A DNA stretch of 64,000 nt from contig VXAY01006782.1 of NCBI GenBank assembly GCA_013399855.1, forward strand, positions 248,001 through 312,000. Direction: 5' to 3'. The notes below the pieces were generated by a model. That model was given only the letters and a program-made list of their open reading frames with translations. It ran no database searches and was not told the origin of the DNA. Source of the DNA: Oxyruncus cristatus. Lineage: Eukaryota; Chordata; Aves; Passeriformes; Cotingidae. The position numbers and the translations under genes were made by a program. Of this stretch, positions 25,540-37,453 are shown in pieces (positions within the stretch are counted from its first letter, which is position 1; each line of letters begins with the position of its first letter).

Positions 25540-27720
25540 AAGAAAAGGCAAATGGCACAGCTCCACACCAATGCACGCAGTATGGGTAACAAACAGGAGG
25601 AGCTGGAAGCCATGATGCAGCGTGAAAGTTATGGCATAGTCCCCGTCACAGAAACATGGTGGGATGATTCACATGACTGGAGCACTGCAGTGGGTGGCTA
25701 TAAGCTCTTCAGAAAGACAGGCGAGGAAGAAGAGGTGGTGGAGTGGCTCTGTACATTAGGTAGTGTTTGAGCTGTACAAAGATCAAGGATAATGATGATA
25801 AGGTTGAGTGCCTGTGGGTAAGGATCAGGGGGAAGTCCACAAGGCAACATCCTGGTGGGAGTCTGTTACAGACCACCTGACCAGGATGAAGAGGCAGATG
25901 AAGTATATATATATAAGTGGCTGGCTGATGTTTCATGATTGTTAGCCCTTGCTCTTGTGGGAGACTTTAACTTGCCAGATGTCTGCTGGAAACTCAATTC
26001 AGTGGAGAGGAGGCAGTCTAGGAGGTTCCTGGAGCATGTGAAAGATACCTTCCCAACACAGCTGGTGAGTAAGCCCACCAGGGGGTAGCCCACTAGACCA
26101 GGGAAAATCTCCATCCTTTATTGGAAGCAGGGGAAAACGTAAAGGCAAGGAGTGAGGAAAAGGCAGAGGTACTTAATGCCTTCTTTATCTGAGTCTTCAA
26201 CAGAAAGGGCAACCAGCCTCCTGAGCTGGTAGACAGGGACAGGGAGCAGAATAGACACTCTGCAATAAATGAGTAAGTATTTAGTAACCTGATGAGCCAC
26301 TTAGACAATCACAAGTCCCTGGGACTGGATGGGATTCACCCAAGGGTACTGATGGAGCTGGCAGAAGAGCTTGTCAAGCTGCTCTCCATCATTTGTCATC
26401 AGTCCTCGTTAACCAGGATGACTGGAGCTTGGCAAATGTGACACCCATATGCAGGAAGGGTTGGAAAGAGGATTCAGGTCTATCAGCCTGATCTTGGTGC
26501 CAGGAAAGGTTATGGAACAGATCATTTTGGCCATGATCACATGGCACATATAGGACAACAAGAGTATCCTGTTCAGCCAGCATGGGTTTCAGAAGGCAGG
26601 TCCCGTTTGGCCAACCTGATCTCCTTTTATGACCAGCTGACTCAGATGGTGGATGAAGTCTACCTGAACTTTAGTAAAACCTTTGACAGTTTACCACAGC
26701 ATTCTGCTGAAGAAGCTGGCAGCCCATGGCTTGGACAGGTGTACTCTGCTGGGTTAAAAACCAGCTGGATAGCCAAGCTGAGAGAGTGGTGATGAATGTA
26801 GTTACATCCATCTGGTGCCTGGTCACTAGTGGGATTCCCCAGAGCTCAGTACTGGGACAAGTCCTGTTTAATATCTTTATCAATGACCTGGATGAGGGAA
26901 TGAAGTGCATCCTCAGTCATTTTACAGATGACACTGTGTTGGGTGGGAGTGTTGACCTGCTGGAGGGTAGCAAGGCTCTGCAGAGGAATCTGGACATACT
27001 AGATCGATGAGCCAAGGCCAGTGGCACGAGATTCAATAACGAAGAGTCAGGTCCTGCACTGGTGTTACAATCACCTCATACAGCACTACAGGCTTGGGGA
27101 AGACTGGCTGGAAAGTTGCCTGGCCAAAAATGACCTGGGGGTGCTGGTTCACAGCCAGATAAACATGAGCCCAGGTGACCAAGAACACCAGTGGCATCCG
27201 GGCTTGTATCAAAAATAGTGTGACCTGCAGGACCAGGGCAGTGGTCATTTCCCTCTACTCAGCATTAGTAAGGCTGCACTTTGAATCCTGTGTTCAGTTT
27301 TGGGCCTCTTACTATGAGAAGGACATTGAGGTGCTGGACTGTGTCCAGAGAAGAGTAACAGAGCTGGTGAAGGGTCTGGAGCACGAGTCTGATGAAAAGC
27401 TACTGAGGGAGCTGGGTTGTTTAGCCTGGAGAAAAGGAGGCTCGGGGAAAACCTTATCACTCTCTACAACTACCTGAAAGGAGTTTGGAGCAAGATGAGG
27501 TTTGGCTTCTTCTTCCAGGTAACTAGTGACAGGACAAGAGGAATGACCTCACGCTGTGCCAAGGCAGGTTAAAGTTGGACATGAGGAAGAATTTCTTCAC
27601 TCAAAGGGTGGTTAAGCATTTGAATGGAGTGCCCAGGGAAGTGGTGGAGTCACCATCCCTGGAAGCATTCAAGAAACAAGTGGATGTTGCACTTAGTTCT
27701 ATGATTTACCTGACAAGATG
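25540..27720 (+). pseudogene. CR1 ORF2 (endonuclease-reverse transcriptase) pseudogene
   Basis: Remnant of the protein that nicks target DNA and copies the CR1 RNA into it. Endonuclease: the first open piece ends at 25770 and shows MGNKQEELEA and then TETWWDDSHDW at 25648-25680, including the conserved glutamate of the TETW motif. RT: the piece at 26726-27010 has [20 protein letters not shown] followed by FTDD at 26921-26932, where active CR1 has an alanine before D-D. C-terminal region: the piece at 27175-27477 has SALVRLHFESCVQFW and VQRRVTELVKGLEH. The final block FFTQRVVKHLNGVPREVVES is encoded near 27594-27650. The pieces lie in several frames with stops (for example before 25786 and near 25938), so there is no full-length product. 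Confidence 0.93.
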
Positions 27721-27783
27721 ACTTTCAGTCAAAGGCTGGACTCTATGACCTCAGAAGTCTTTTCCAAACTTAATGATTCTGTG
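25540..27783 (+). mobile_element. CR1 LINE, nearly full ORF2 span, sense
   Basis: A 2.2-kb CR1 running from the start of the ORF2 endonuclease domain to the 3' tail. In order: APE-type endonuclease (25540 to about 26060), a linker with LNAFF-type sequence (about 26150-26310), reverse transcriptase (about 26310-27010), the C-terminal domain (about 27020-27720) and a short 3' end (about 27721-27783). The 5' UTR, ORF1 and any N-terminal part upstream of the endonuclease are absent, so it is 5'-truncated. Many frameshifts and stops break it. It ends in TTCTGTGAC with one or two degenerate tail octamers rather than a clean array. Confidence 0.95.
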
Positions 27784-29915
27784 ACACATTTTTAACCAGT
27801 ATGAACTAATTGGATGTGGGTGAATGCAGAAGTGATATTGAGGTTTTTCAGAAAGTCTTGAGAAAAATCTTGATTTTTCTACAGCCAAAAGTAAAACTCT
27901 TGTGAGTCTTTCTGAAAACAGAATGTTACCCTCTCCCCCACTATCCTGACAAATTACAATTTTCAAAAAGTTGTTTGAGTCTAAAGGCTACGTACAACCT
28001 ATCACAGGTAATAAATTTATTATATCTGAAGAATCCTTTTGAATTTCTTTACATTTTTTATAAAAAACAGATAATATGTATGATAAACAAAGGTAACACA
28101 CAAGTTCCCCAGTGAAAATTTATATTTCATCTAGGAATGCCTGAATACCAGTCTTTAGGCTGCAAGGTTTTTTGTCTAGGGAATGCTTTTCTCGCCACTG
28201 TATCTCAGAAAACTGGGATTATACTTATGAACAATTATTACTCAGGGACACTATGATGACACCAAATTAGTTAAAGCAAACAAATATTCATACAAACCAA
28301 CATCTTTAGCCAATGCTCTTCCAATTAATCTGCCTTGGCTTTAACAGAAACTCCTGCAAACTGGGTAAGCAGCAGGATACTTTCATATACTAAGAACTTA
28401 CTTTTTCTTCTTTTTTTTTTTTTTGTGTCACTCTTTCTGTCACAAATTTTTCCAAAGGCTGGAGTTTAAAGCAATCTCAACATTGTTCAATAAGACTTAG
28501 AAATTAAACAGTGACTGTGGTTTGCAGAGTCCTTTGATTGAGTTCTGCAGGTGGAAATTGAGGACTGGTGCCTAGTAGATTCTGTGATTTCTAAATGTCA
28601 AAAATCAAAACAGTGTTATCGCAGACATTTTTTCCAGACAAAATGTGCTTTTCTCTCTTCCAGTTGCTGGAAATAGGGTTTCTATTCCTAATCCTTTCTC
28701 TTTCTACATTTTTGCCCTGTAATACTACACAGTTTTCAGATTTTTCAGGAACGTTTCAGAATTAAGAGTTCTGCAATAGTACCTTCCCTTATGTTTGCTT
28801 CTGACCCAACAGAATAGTTAAAGCCAAAATAAAGGAAAACTAACTGAACTTATTAGGTAACTAAGCAAGATAAGTTATTTAGCTACAGTCAGTGCTGTGT
28901 TTTTTCAGACAACGCTACCAGTTCCCAAAAGAATACTTGTAATTTGTCTTGATATCTTTCCATCTTTCCTAAAGCCTCAGATTTCACAGTAAAGGGAAAA
29001 TTTTCATTAGAAAGAAAGTGTTAAGAGCAGAACATATGTGAATTTTTTAAAAATACTTGAAGTAGTGTCAGGATTTTATGATACTTGGCTTGTGCTTTTT
29101 GAAGCTTAAAGTTGGCAATATACACATTCATATTGCCATAACTTGTAGCAATATTGCTGTCCTCTTCCTGTTCTCAGCAAAACACTCAGAGATAGAAAAG
29201 TACCTTTCCTGATGCCAACTTTATTATGAAAATTATTTTCTAGAAACAACCACATGAAATGCAAACCTAACGCCTTATCTTCAGGCTTGATGATTCTTAG
29301 GCTGTCTTCTTTTGGGGCCTGCCCTTCTCAGACTGCAGCTGCACTTACCTACCTCCAGATTCCTTTTGTTGGTAATGATACAGCCACACCTTTCGACAAC
29401 ACCCCTTCAATGCAGCAAGATACTAGAGAAAAACAGTGTCTTAGCTTTTAAAACTACCTTTTCGTAGTGCACACATTTTTCATTGCAACCATTGATAGAA
29501 AAATACATTTTTCTATCTACAATTTCTTCATATTTCAGGTGATTCATTGGAATTTAACATGGATACAACATCTTGTGCAAATTAGTCCAAAACTTGCTAA
29601 ATAGCGGATGAAAAAGGCATCTTTCTCTAGAAGCCAAGGAGAAGGAACCCTGAAAAAAAGGCACCTTAGTAAATGCTTTTTTAAGATGATGTCATCAATA
29701 TTTGCAAGTTTGATATCTTCTGGACACACATAGGCATGCAAGATGACAGTGTTCTGGCTTTAGAGTTTTTGGAATTTGCAGTAAAGGCGTTTAATATCAT
29801 TAATGTAATTAAATTACACCACTAAAATGATACGATTAACTTTGCAATGCTTTTTACTAAATTTACACAATGATCCTGAAGTAATTGAGACCCACCTCAT
29901 CCCTTTGCTACACTG

Positions 29916-29942
29916 TTTGCTGTCTACAGCGTAGACAGCAAA
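29916..29942. repeat. Perfect 12-bp inverted repeat, 3-nt loop
   Basis: TTTGCTGTCTAC (29916-29927) pairs exactly with GTAGACAGCAAA (29931-29942) around AGC. It is followed by a T run from about 29949. Same geometry as the hairpin at 6883-6909 but unrelated in sequence. Confidence 0.92.
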
Positions 29943-32371
29943 TCAGTATTTTTTTTAACCTAAATGTTTAGACAGCAGGTGATAAAATTCAGCTTTTCAA
30001 ATGCTGTAAAAATTCAAATTCATCTTCATGAAATTCAGATCTACACATTCCAGGACAGGGAAAAAATGCCATTAATTGAAACTCACAACAATTCAACTTC
30101 ATCTGACAAAACCACTTTGTCTCGTTTTGCATTTCCTTGCAGCATCATTCATCAGACAGCCATGCTGCAGGACCCTGCGTCTTGAGATAGCATGGGACTC
30201 CAAACTGAAACAAATTCTCACACTGGTATGAAAGTGTATTTCGTACATACTAGCAAGATAATGCTTTGCACTGATTGAGCAGAGAGTAGCTCTAAAGTAT
30301 TATTCATAAAACCATGCATAATGGGAAAAGCAATCTACTTGATGATGTGATAGGCAAGTAAATGCAGAGATAGAGTAGGAGAAGGTATGTCTTTGCTTGG
30401 TGATGCAAAGGCAAAAAAAAAAAAAGAGGAAAGATTTCAGCTTGTTTGCCCTTGAAAGACGAGTGATTTTAACTGTGCATATTCCTCTATGGTGTATATT
30501 CTACTAGAGAGAAGCACAGTTTGAATAGCTTACGTTTTCAGGGCTACTCTAACATTCATTTTGCCTAGATTACTGTGAATGCTCCCAAATGCTGGACAGG
30601 CACAATTAAAAAGAGTAAGATGTTAGCAAGAAAAAAAGGGAGACAGACAAAAGATGATCCTTGCATTCCTTGGGTAAAATTTGATTTTTTACTTTCACCT
30701 TTCAGTACCACATTCACATACTACAGCTGACGTTACTAAGAAGTTTCAAGGTGGAATACCTGGGACAGCCCCAAGATGAAAAGAGGCTGAGGGAATTGAT
30801 TTTCCATGCTTAATTCCTATCAAGTCTAATAAACAGAAATGGTCTACTAGCCTTTTAGAAATGAGAAATGGGGAAATAAAGAAAACATTGCCAATATCTG
30901 CTGAGCAGGGTTCATTTTCAACTACTATGAATATCTGTCATTTAAACATACAAGAAGCTGCCAAGCTGACAATGCTTTTCAATTATAAGAAAAGCCATGT
31001 CTGAAGTTTCTCTTTTCCTGAAGGGTGACATCTGCTCTGTAACTAAAAGCATCTGCACCGTCTCTTTTGCAATGTAAGATATCCATTGTGTCAGTTAGAA
31101 CAAGGCAGGCAGATGCTCCTTGCACCTCCTGTTAACTTGTGCAACAGTCATGTTGCCAGAGTTAATTAAGACTCACTCTTTGCACACTTGACTTGTGCAG
31201 ACATCTTCTCTTCTATCTTTGTTTCTTGGTGGCTTCCTTTCAGATATTATGGGTCATTATTATTAAACATGGTTTATCACTGTTCTCATTTGAAATATGC
31301 ATTTTATAACAGACACTATAACCATTGCAACAAATAAAATCTCTCTCTCTTTCGGGATAGGCCATCCCTTCTCTTGCAAAATGAGAAGATGGCTTTGATT
31401 GTCCCTCCACGGAGATGTGCACTAAGGTATCTAGCAGAGGACCTTGTCTGAGTTCTGAGACAGAGCTACTGAATTCAGTTTCCACCATCACATTGCCCAA
31501 ACTTCAAAAATTTCATGGACAAAATCTGTCCTTTCTGCTTAGCCTAGATTGCCAAAAGAGTCCCAAAATCCCCTTTCTATTACAACTGGACTGCACAGTC
31601 CTAGTAATATTTTGCCCCTTGTAGGCAGGGCTTCAAAGAAAGTATAATATTGGGCTACTTCATGCCTTCACGATTTCCTTCTCTCAGAGAGTGGCATAGC
31701 GTTCATACTCCTCCATCTGTCTGGTTGTCTCCTCCTCTACATACCCAGAGTCCTTATGATCAGCAGTAAGTGAAGGACAGAGACACAGAAATAACTAAGT
31801 TGCTCTTCCATATAATGGAGGAGCAGGTGTTTTTCTGCATAAATTGTGAAAGAGTCCTCACATTTGCTCATTGCTTGCATGCTGCCCTCATTAGCACATG
31901 ACTGACAAGAAACCCTCAGTATTTGCCACACTGGTACATAAGAAGTGGGAAAAAAGGCTAGTGGGGGTGTTTTACTTTGATTTGGCAACAGAAATCGCAA
32001 AGGAGTAAACTCATATGGAAACCAATTGTAGCCACTTTACCTGCTTAATTTGTAATTTTAGTTCATTTCTCATTAGTAATTGTATGGAACCCTAAAGAAC
32101 AGGAAAATACAGAATGAGCTATTTTTCACTCCTTTTCCAGAAGAGAGGCAGATCTCCTCATTAAGTAAAAACTCTTCCATTTGGTTGGCATGACAGTGAC
32201 ACAGGATCTCTCAACAGCTATTTCAAAGGCCGCTGCAAACTACAGAGCTTCCTGAATGAGAAACAAGAGTCTGTACCTCCACATTATTGGGAGTTATGTG
32301 GATAAATCTCCACTCAATGAGATGAGAGTATGTCTAATTCAGCTTCAAATTAATAGCCAGCATTTTCCAAA

Positions 32372-32385
32372 TTTACCATAGCAAC
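32372..32385. promoter_or_regulatory. X-box (RFX-type) candidate site
   Basis: TTTACCATAGCAAC differs at two positions from the palindromic RFX-binding X-box form GTTGCCATGGCAAC if R is allowed in the left half-site. Such sites occur in enhancers and in promoters of ciliary genes, but no promoter or exon is visible nearby. A single 14-mer can arise by chance in 64 kb. Confidence 0.25.
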
Positions 32386-35300
32386 AATTATATACTGGTA
32401 AGGGGGTGAGAATGGCCTGCTAAAGCAAACTGTTGGGATGGTAGATGAAGCAAACAAAACCTCACACTTTACCTTTGTTGCATACAAAGCTTTGGTAGTG
32501 GTCAGTGTAAAATCAGCAAGTAAAAGACAAGAAGATGTGGTGTCTGATAGTGTCCTCTACCTACCTATGAGAAATATACAGCACGTTCTTGCAACTCTCA
32601 TGAGCCCTACAGCTGCTCTCCAGGTGAAACATTGAGCATTTCAGCATCCCAACTGGAAATAATACTGCAATCTCTTATGTGATCAATGAATTGTGGAGTC
32701 ACACATATTCTTAAGATGTAAAGTGGGGAATCAAGAAAAAGAAAATATTTTATTACCTCCAAAATTCCAAAACCATTCAGAGACCTATGTAACCCATCTC
32801 ATAGTAAACTGTTTCTATAAGGTAGAATTTGAGAAGATAATAAACCAAAAAATTATATTGCCTTACAAATGAAAACAAAGCTATGGAAAAGTTGATTTCA
32901 TAATAATACGCAGTATGACAGTACACAGTGTGAGCTGGCCAACATCTAGCCCTCTATGCAATATCTCAGAAGACAGCATGCTTCGTTACATTCAGCTGCA
33001 TGCTCCATTTTGCACGGTGTACATCTGTCTCTGAGGATTTGTGCTCTCACATGGACATAACTGTGGAACCCTATTTACATCACTTGGACAAAATGAATAT
33101 AAAATCTGGAAGAAATTCCAGGATGCAAGCCCATACGCTTAAATAGTACCAGGCTGTCACGTTAACTACTTAGAACTCAGAACATTCTGTTTTACACCCA
33201 ACCACCCTTCTCCACCCCAAAAAAAAATATATAAATTTATATGCTTTCAGAACAACTAAGACCAGTGAAAGAAGATAACATTAAGTAAAAATAAGAGTGA
33301 TAAAACTGTAACATAAACTAATACACAATGTCAAGTCACTGAACAGATCAAGGAATTTCCTTTACAGTGGTATGAGATCCCTCATCATGTTCAACAAACT
33401 GGGAAAACAGGTAACAATATGATGACCAAAACAAATCTCTAAAAATTTAAAGCAGGGGGTGGGAGAGGGGGCACAGAAGAAATGCAGAGTTGTAGAGCAA
33501 ATTAAGTACAACTCTAAGCAGGTCTAAGCAGGTAAGTGAAATACCTTAGTAATGTGTGAAACAGAAGTGGAAAAACTTGAGATTTTTGCTTCTTGGCAAT
33601 TGTTTTATATCTGGTACTTATATCATTCCACATTCAATTTACACTGAATTCCATTGACCTAGCATACAATCAAGACAGCACAATAGCTACTTTATGGTCT
33701 GTTATAACACAGTCGATATTAGCTACTTACACTTGTTCACCTCTAACTATTCAATAGAACACCATGTCTTGAATCGTATGTGGCTTTAAATACTTTTTTA
33801 AATTTGCGAGTATGCACACTAAGCTGGCACCCAACATGCACTTATTCTATTGACAGAAATAAAAGATGTCCTTGGGTATTCTTAACAAAAGAAGTATGAA
33901 GGATTCATTATAAAAATAATTCCTAGTTACCCTCTCACTCACAGAAACTAGATGAAAAATTCAGAACTCAAACTGAAGTAGGACTGGTTTTTGGTTTTTT
34001 TAAAGGTGTCTATACCTTCTACACCTCATGAATAATTGCAAATGTAATTACAATTTTCAACTTTTGTGTTTTCAACTGAAGTATGAGCAATATATGATGA
34101 TGGGTTAAATTCAGTGTTTGGGCTTTTTTTTTACTTCATCTCTAAATTCATATGGTTCGTCTTTGTATTACTCAGAGACAGCACAATAGTGGAGAGAAGA
34201 TTAGAAATTATGCACTTCATAAATATCTATGACGCATTTTGTGTGTTTTTGTTTAAACTATCTTAATCTCATAGAAGCAGGTGGTACATGTGTTCTATTG
34301 TCAATATGACTATACTAACAGCAGGTAAATTTGGCTTTTTTAGAGAGAACTTAAAATCTTTAAAATAATAATAAATACAAATCTTATCCTTCTTGCAACA
34401 CTTGTGAAATTTCATCATACCCTTCTCAAGAAGTACCCTAAGACTTTCAGAAAAGGGGGAAAAAAATCCCACAGACACTCAGAGGAGCAGAGCTGATTTA
34501 ATAGCTTCCTTTTTCCAGCCTGAGCCTTTCTAAGCACTCCTTTGAACTGATGCCCTTTCAGATTCAAATAGTATGACTAATAATTGCCATATATGTCTCA
34601 GAATCTGCTATGCCCATTAAGCTATAGTTAGTTTTTCCTCCACCTCTTACTACATCAAACACAACAGTCACCTTTTTTTAATGATCTCTCACTTTACAGG
34701 CATACCTATTTGCCTTATCTTTCATTCCTTATGTATCCTTTAACTGACTCACAGTAAGCAACGCAGTAAGTGTGGCGGTTTAGTGCACAGAATGGACATG
34801 TTTGCTCCTCTGTTCATTTAAGCCTATCGAGTCTTGTATTAGAGAGGTAATTAAGAATCTCAACCTTTTTGTTTATTCAAGCCCTAGAAAATCTCATCTT
34901 CCTTTGACTTTAATCTGGTAAACCTTTGATGTTAGTTGTTAACCTGCTTGTATTTATCAACAACTCAAAATTCACATTACTGTAGAGAAACAGCAAGCCT
35001 CTGCTTAGTCTGTGCACGTGCTGGTGGGGAGGGGGACAATGGTGGAAAGGGAAGCTTGATTGAACCAATTTTCATTAACAAATCCTTTACACTTGAAGGA
35101 TTTTGTCTTACCACAGGATATTTGGACAAGTTACTGCCTAAGAAGTGCGTTGTAAACCTGGAGGTGTTTATAGACCAGGAAATATTTAATTGCCAGGAGA
35201 GGCACAGATAAAAAGATAGAGTTTCAAGGAAAATGCAGATGCTGCTTACTTTAGAATTCTCTGTTTCTTAAGGTTTTTGTATTTATAGGTCATTTTTAAG

Positions 35301-35407
35301 TACCTTTTTTCCTCGCAGATGTTTTTACAAGTCACAGAAGCACCCCAATAACATGGCACATCCTTGTCCCATTTAGTCTGGCTGATTTCAATGTCCTCCC
35401 TTACATC

Positions 35408-35848
35408 AAAAGCAGCAGCTCATTTCCTCTGCTGTACCACTGGTTTGGGGTCTAAGTCTCCTACACGACACACATGTGACCTCAGCAGTGGTTCCCCCCC
35501 TCCCCCAAAAAAAAAACCCCTCAGCCATTCACTGCAGCCCACAGGGTTCTCCTTCTGGTGGGACAGTGCAAGGACTTCCCTGTGGGCTGACACCTGGACC
35601 ACCAAGTATTTCAGATAAATGAAACTAATATGGTGTCTTTGACAGTACCTGCAGCTTGCCCCACATTTCACATGAAGCTGGCATGGGCAAATTTCTAGAA
35701 CAAAAAAGGAAAAAAAGAGTGCTCTTCAGAATACTCAGTGGTGTTCCACAAATCGGTTCAAAATGCTGGTGCCAGACATCCACAAAGTTTGTACTGATGA
35801 CCTGGCTATTTATAGTCAGAGGAAAAGCAGCAGCACATTTCCTCTGCT
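35408..35848 (+). repeat. Short direct repeat pair, 415 bp apart
   Basis: The 26-mers at 35408-35433 and 35823-35848 (AAAAGCAGCAGC.CATTTCCTCT and following GCT) differ at one base, and both continue into a CCACT a few bases later. Weaker similarity (TGGCT.ATTT) lies upstream of both. They may be traces of a segmental duplication or two fragments of one dispersed repeat. Confidence 0.6.
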
Positions 35849-37387
35849 TTCCACTCCAGCACTTACACCCGTTAAGGCCTCATTTAGGAACTTACCCAGA
35901 TTACAGCCATTGATCCCGCACTGTCAAATCACCTGGAGCAAAGTGCAAGCATAGAGCAGGAAGCAACTGTGGAGCTTAACTTTGCTTAAATTGCCTGGTG
36001 CCGTGTTGGCATTCAGAGTTCACACTGCTGCAGCCAAGGTGGGCCACCAAGAATAAAAGCCACCAAGGGTCTGGTTGTATAGCGAGCAAGATCAATACGA
36101 CTTGTGGCTCCTTCCTTTGACATTCACCAAATCTTTTTACTCTATGCAGAATAAAGTTACCCCTGAGAGGAAACCAAAGTCAGTTCACACTTGCCCCACA
36201 TAAAGTCAGCAGGCTGTAAAAGACACCACAACAACTGGCTAAAGGTCCAAATAACAGGACCCAAAAATCTCTGTAAAGTATGAACAAAGGGTATCTCTGC
36301 TGCACCCAAGGGAACCACACGTGTAAATATATGTTTATTATTATTTACTTTACTTTTACAAAAGTCAAGAAAGGTGCATTGGGTGAAAAGGAAATGCTAA
36401 TTGCAGTGCTCTCAAAAAGTCCTTCTCAAGGTTCCAAAAAAAGGAGTTAGATTCTCTTCTCAGGTTCAAAGCACTCTCACTGTGCTGGACTGACAGAGCA
36501 GCACAGTTTGAAGTTGAAAAGAGGGATAGCGTGGCTGCTGCTCTTTGAAGAGTGGAATAAGAAAGAGTAGCATTTAAGAAGCTTGGAAAGGACTTTTAGA
36601 AAAATACACCTTTTTCTGGGGGAAAAAATATGTATATTTTTAAATGGCAGAAGTTTAATGAAAAGTGAGGAAAAACCCATTTTATGAAACTTTGTTTTGG
36701 CAATCCATTTTCTATGAATAGCACCTTTTTCTCCCTCATTATTCCTCCCATCCAGGAAAGAGGTTCTGTGGCAGGACTGATAAAAGAGTCAAATACCTGT
36801 ATTGATGTATGTGTTTTTAAGCATTGTAGATACTTGGCAATGATAAATTATCACTTTAAACATACATGCATATATAGGATGTGTATATGTGATTGTAGAA
36901 ATGTATATATGCACTTACACAGTATAGACATACACACCCTACACATCGAACTTGAGAGATCATAATATGCATAAATATATACATGTAAGTGGAGCAAATT
37001 CAGACTTTGGCAGTAGTGCATGTATTTAACCTCACACATGCAAATAAACCCACCAATTTAATCCTGGACTGCAGCAAACAGGAATAATTTCTTTCCAGTG
37101 GTCAAAGCTTTACCTTAGATTTCAGTGTAAAATTTTCTTCTTAGTCAAAAGGGGGAACATCTCCCAAAATCACAAACATAAAGTGAAATTGCCTCTGAGA
37201 TTTTAGATATTTGACCAAAAAAAATGTCTAGTGTTGATTACCACAGCTGTTAAATGTTATTGCTGAACCAAACACTATTTTTCTTTTAGTCTATTATTTT
37301 TTTAGTATTAAGGACATTACTGAGGATGGTCAGTATCACGTGAAACCAAGAATCCAGGCAGCCCAGTACCTTGTCTCTCACAGGGGT

Positions 37388-37453
37388 AAAAAAAACCAAA
37401 AACCCCACAACACACAGCAAAACACAAACCCACAAACAACAACAACAACAAAA
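37388..37453 (+). repeat. AAC/ACA-rich simple repeat
   Basis: A-rich sequence with CACA and a terminal (AAC)5-like run. It gives the poly-Gln/Asn-like start of the open frame at 37371, which argues that the frame is not a real gene. Confidence 0.8.

Noticed and set aside
33513..33536. Strong 5' splice-donor match CAGGTAAGT after a tandem TCTAAGCAGG
   Set aside because: No open frame or acceptor is paired with it; single donor matches are frequent in non-coding DNA.
36061..36075. CTCF-like CCACCAAGGG core
   Set aside because: Only part of the core motif matches, and the G-rich remainder is missing.
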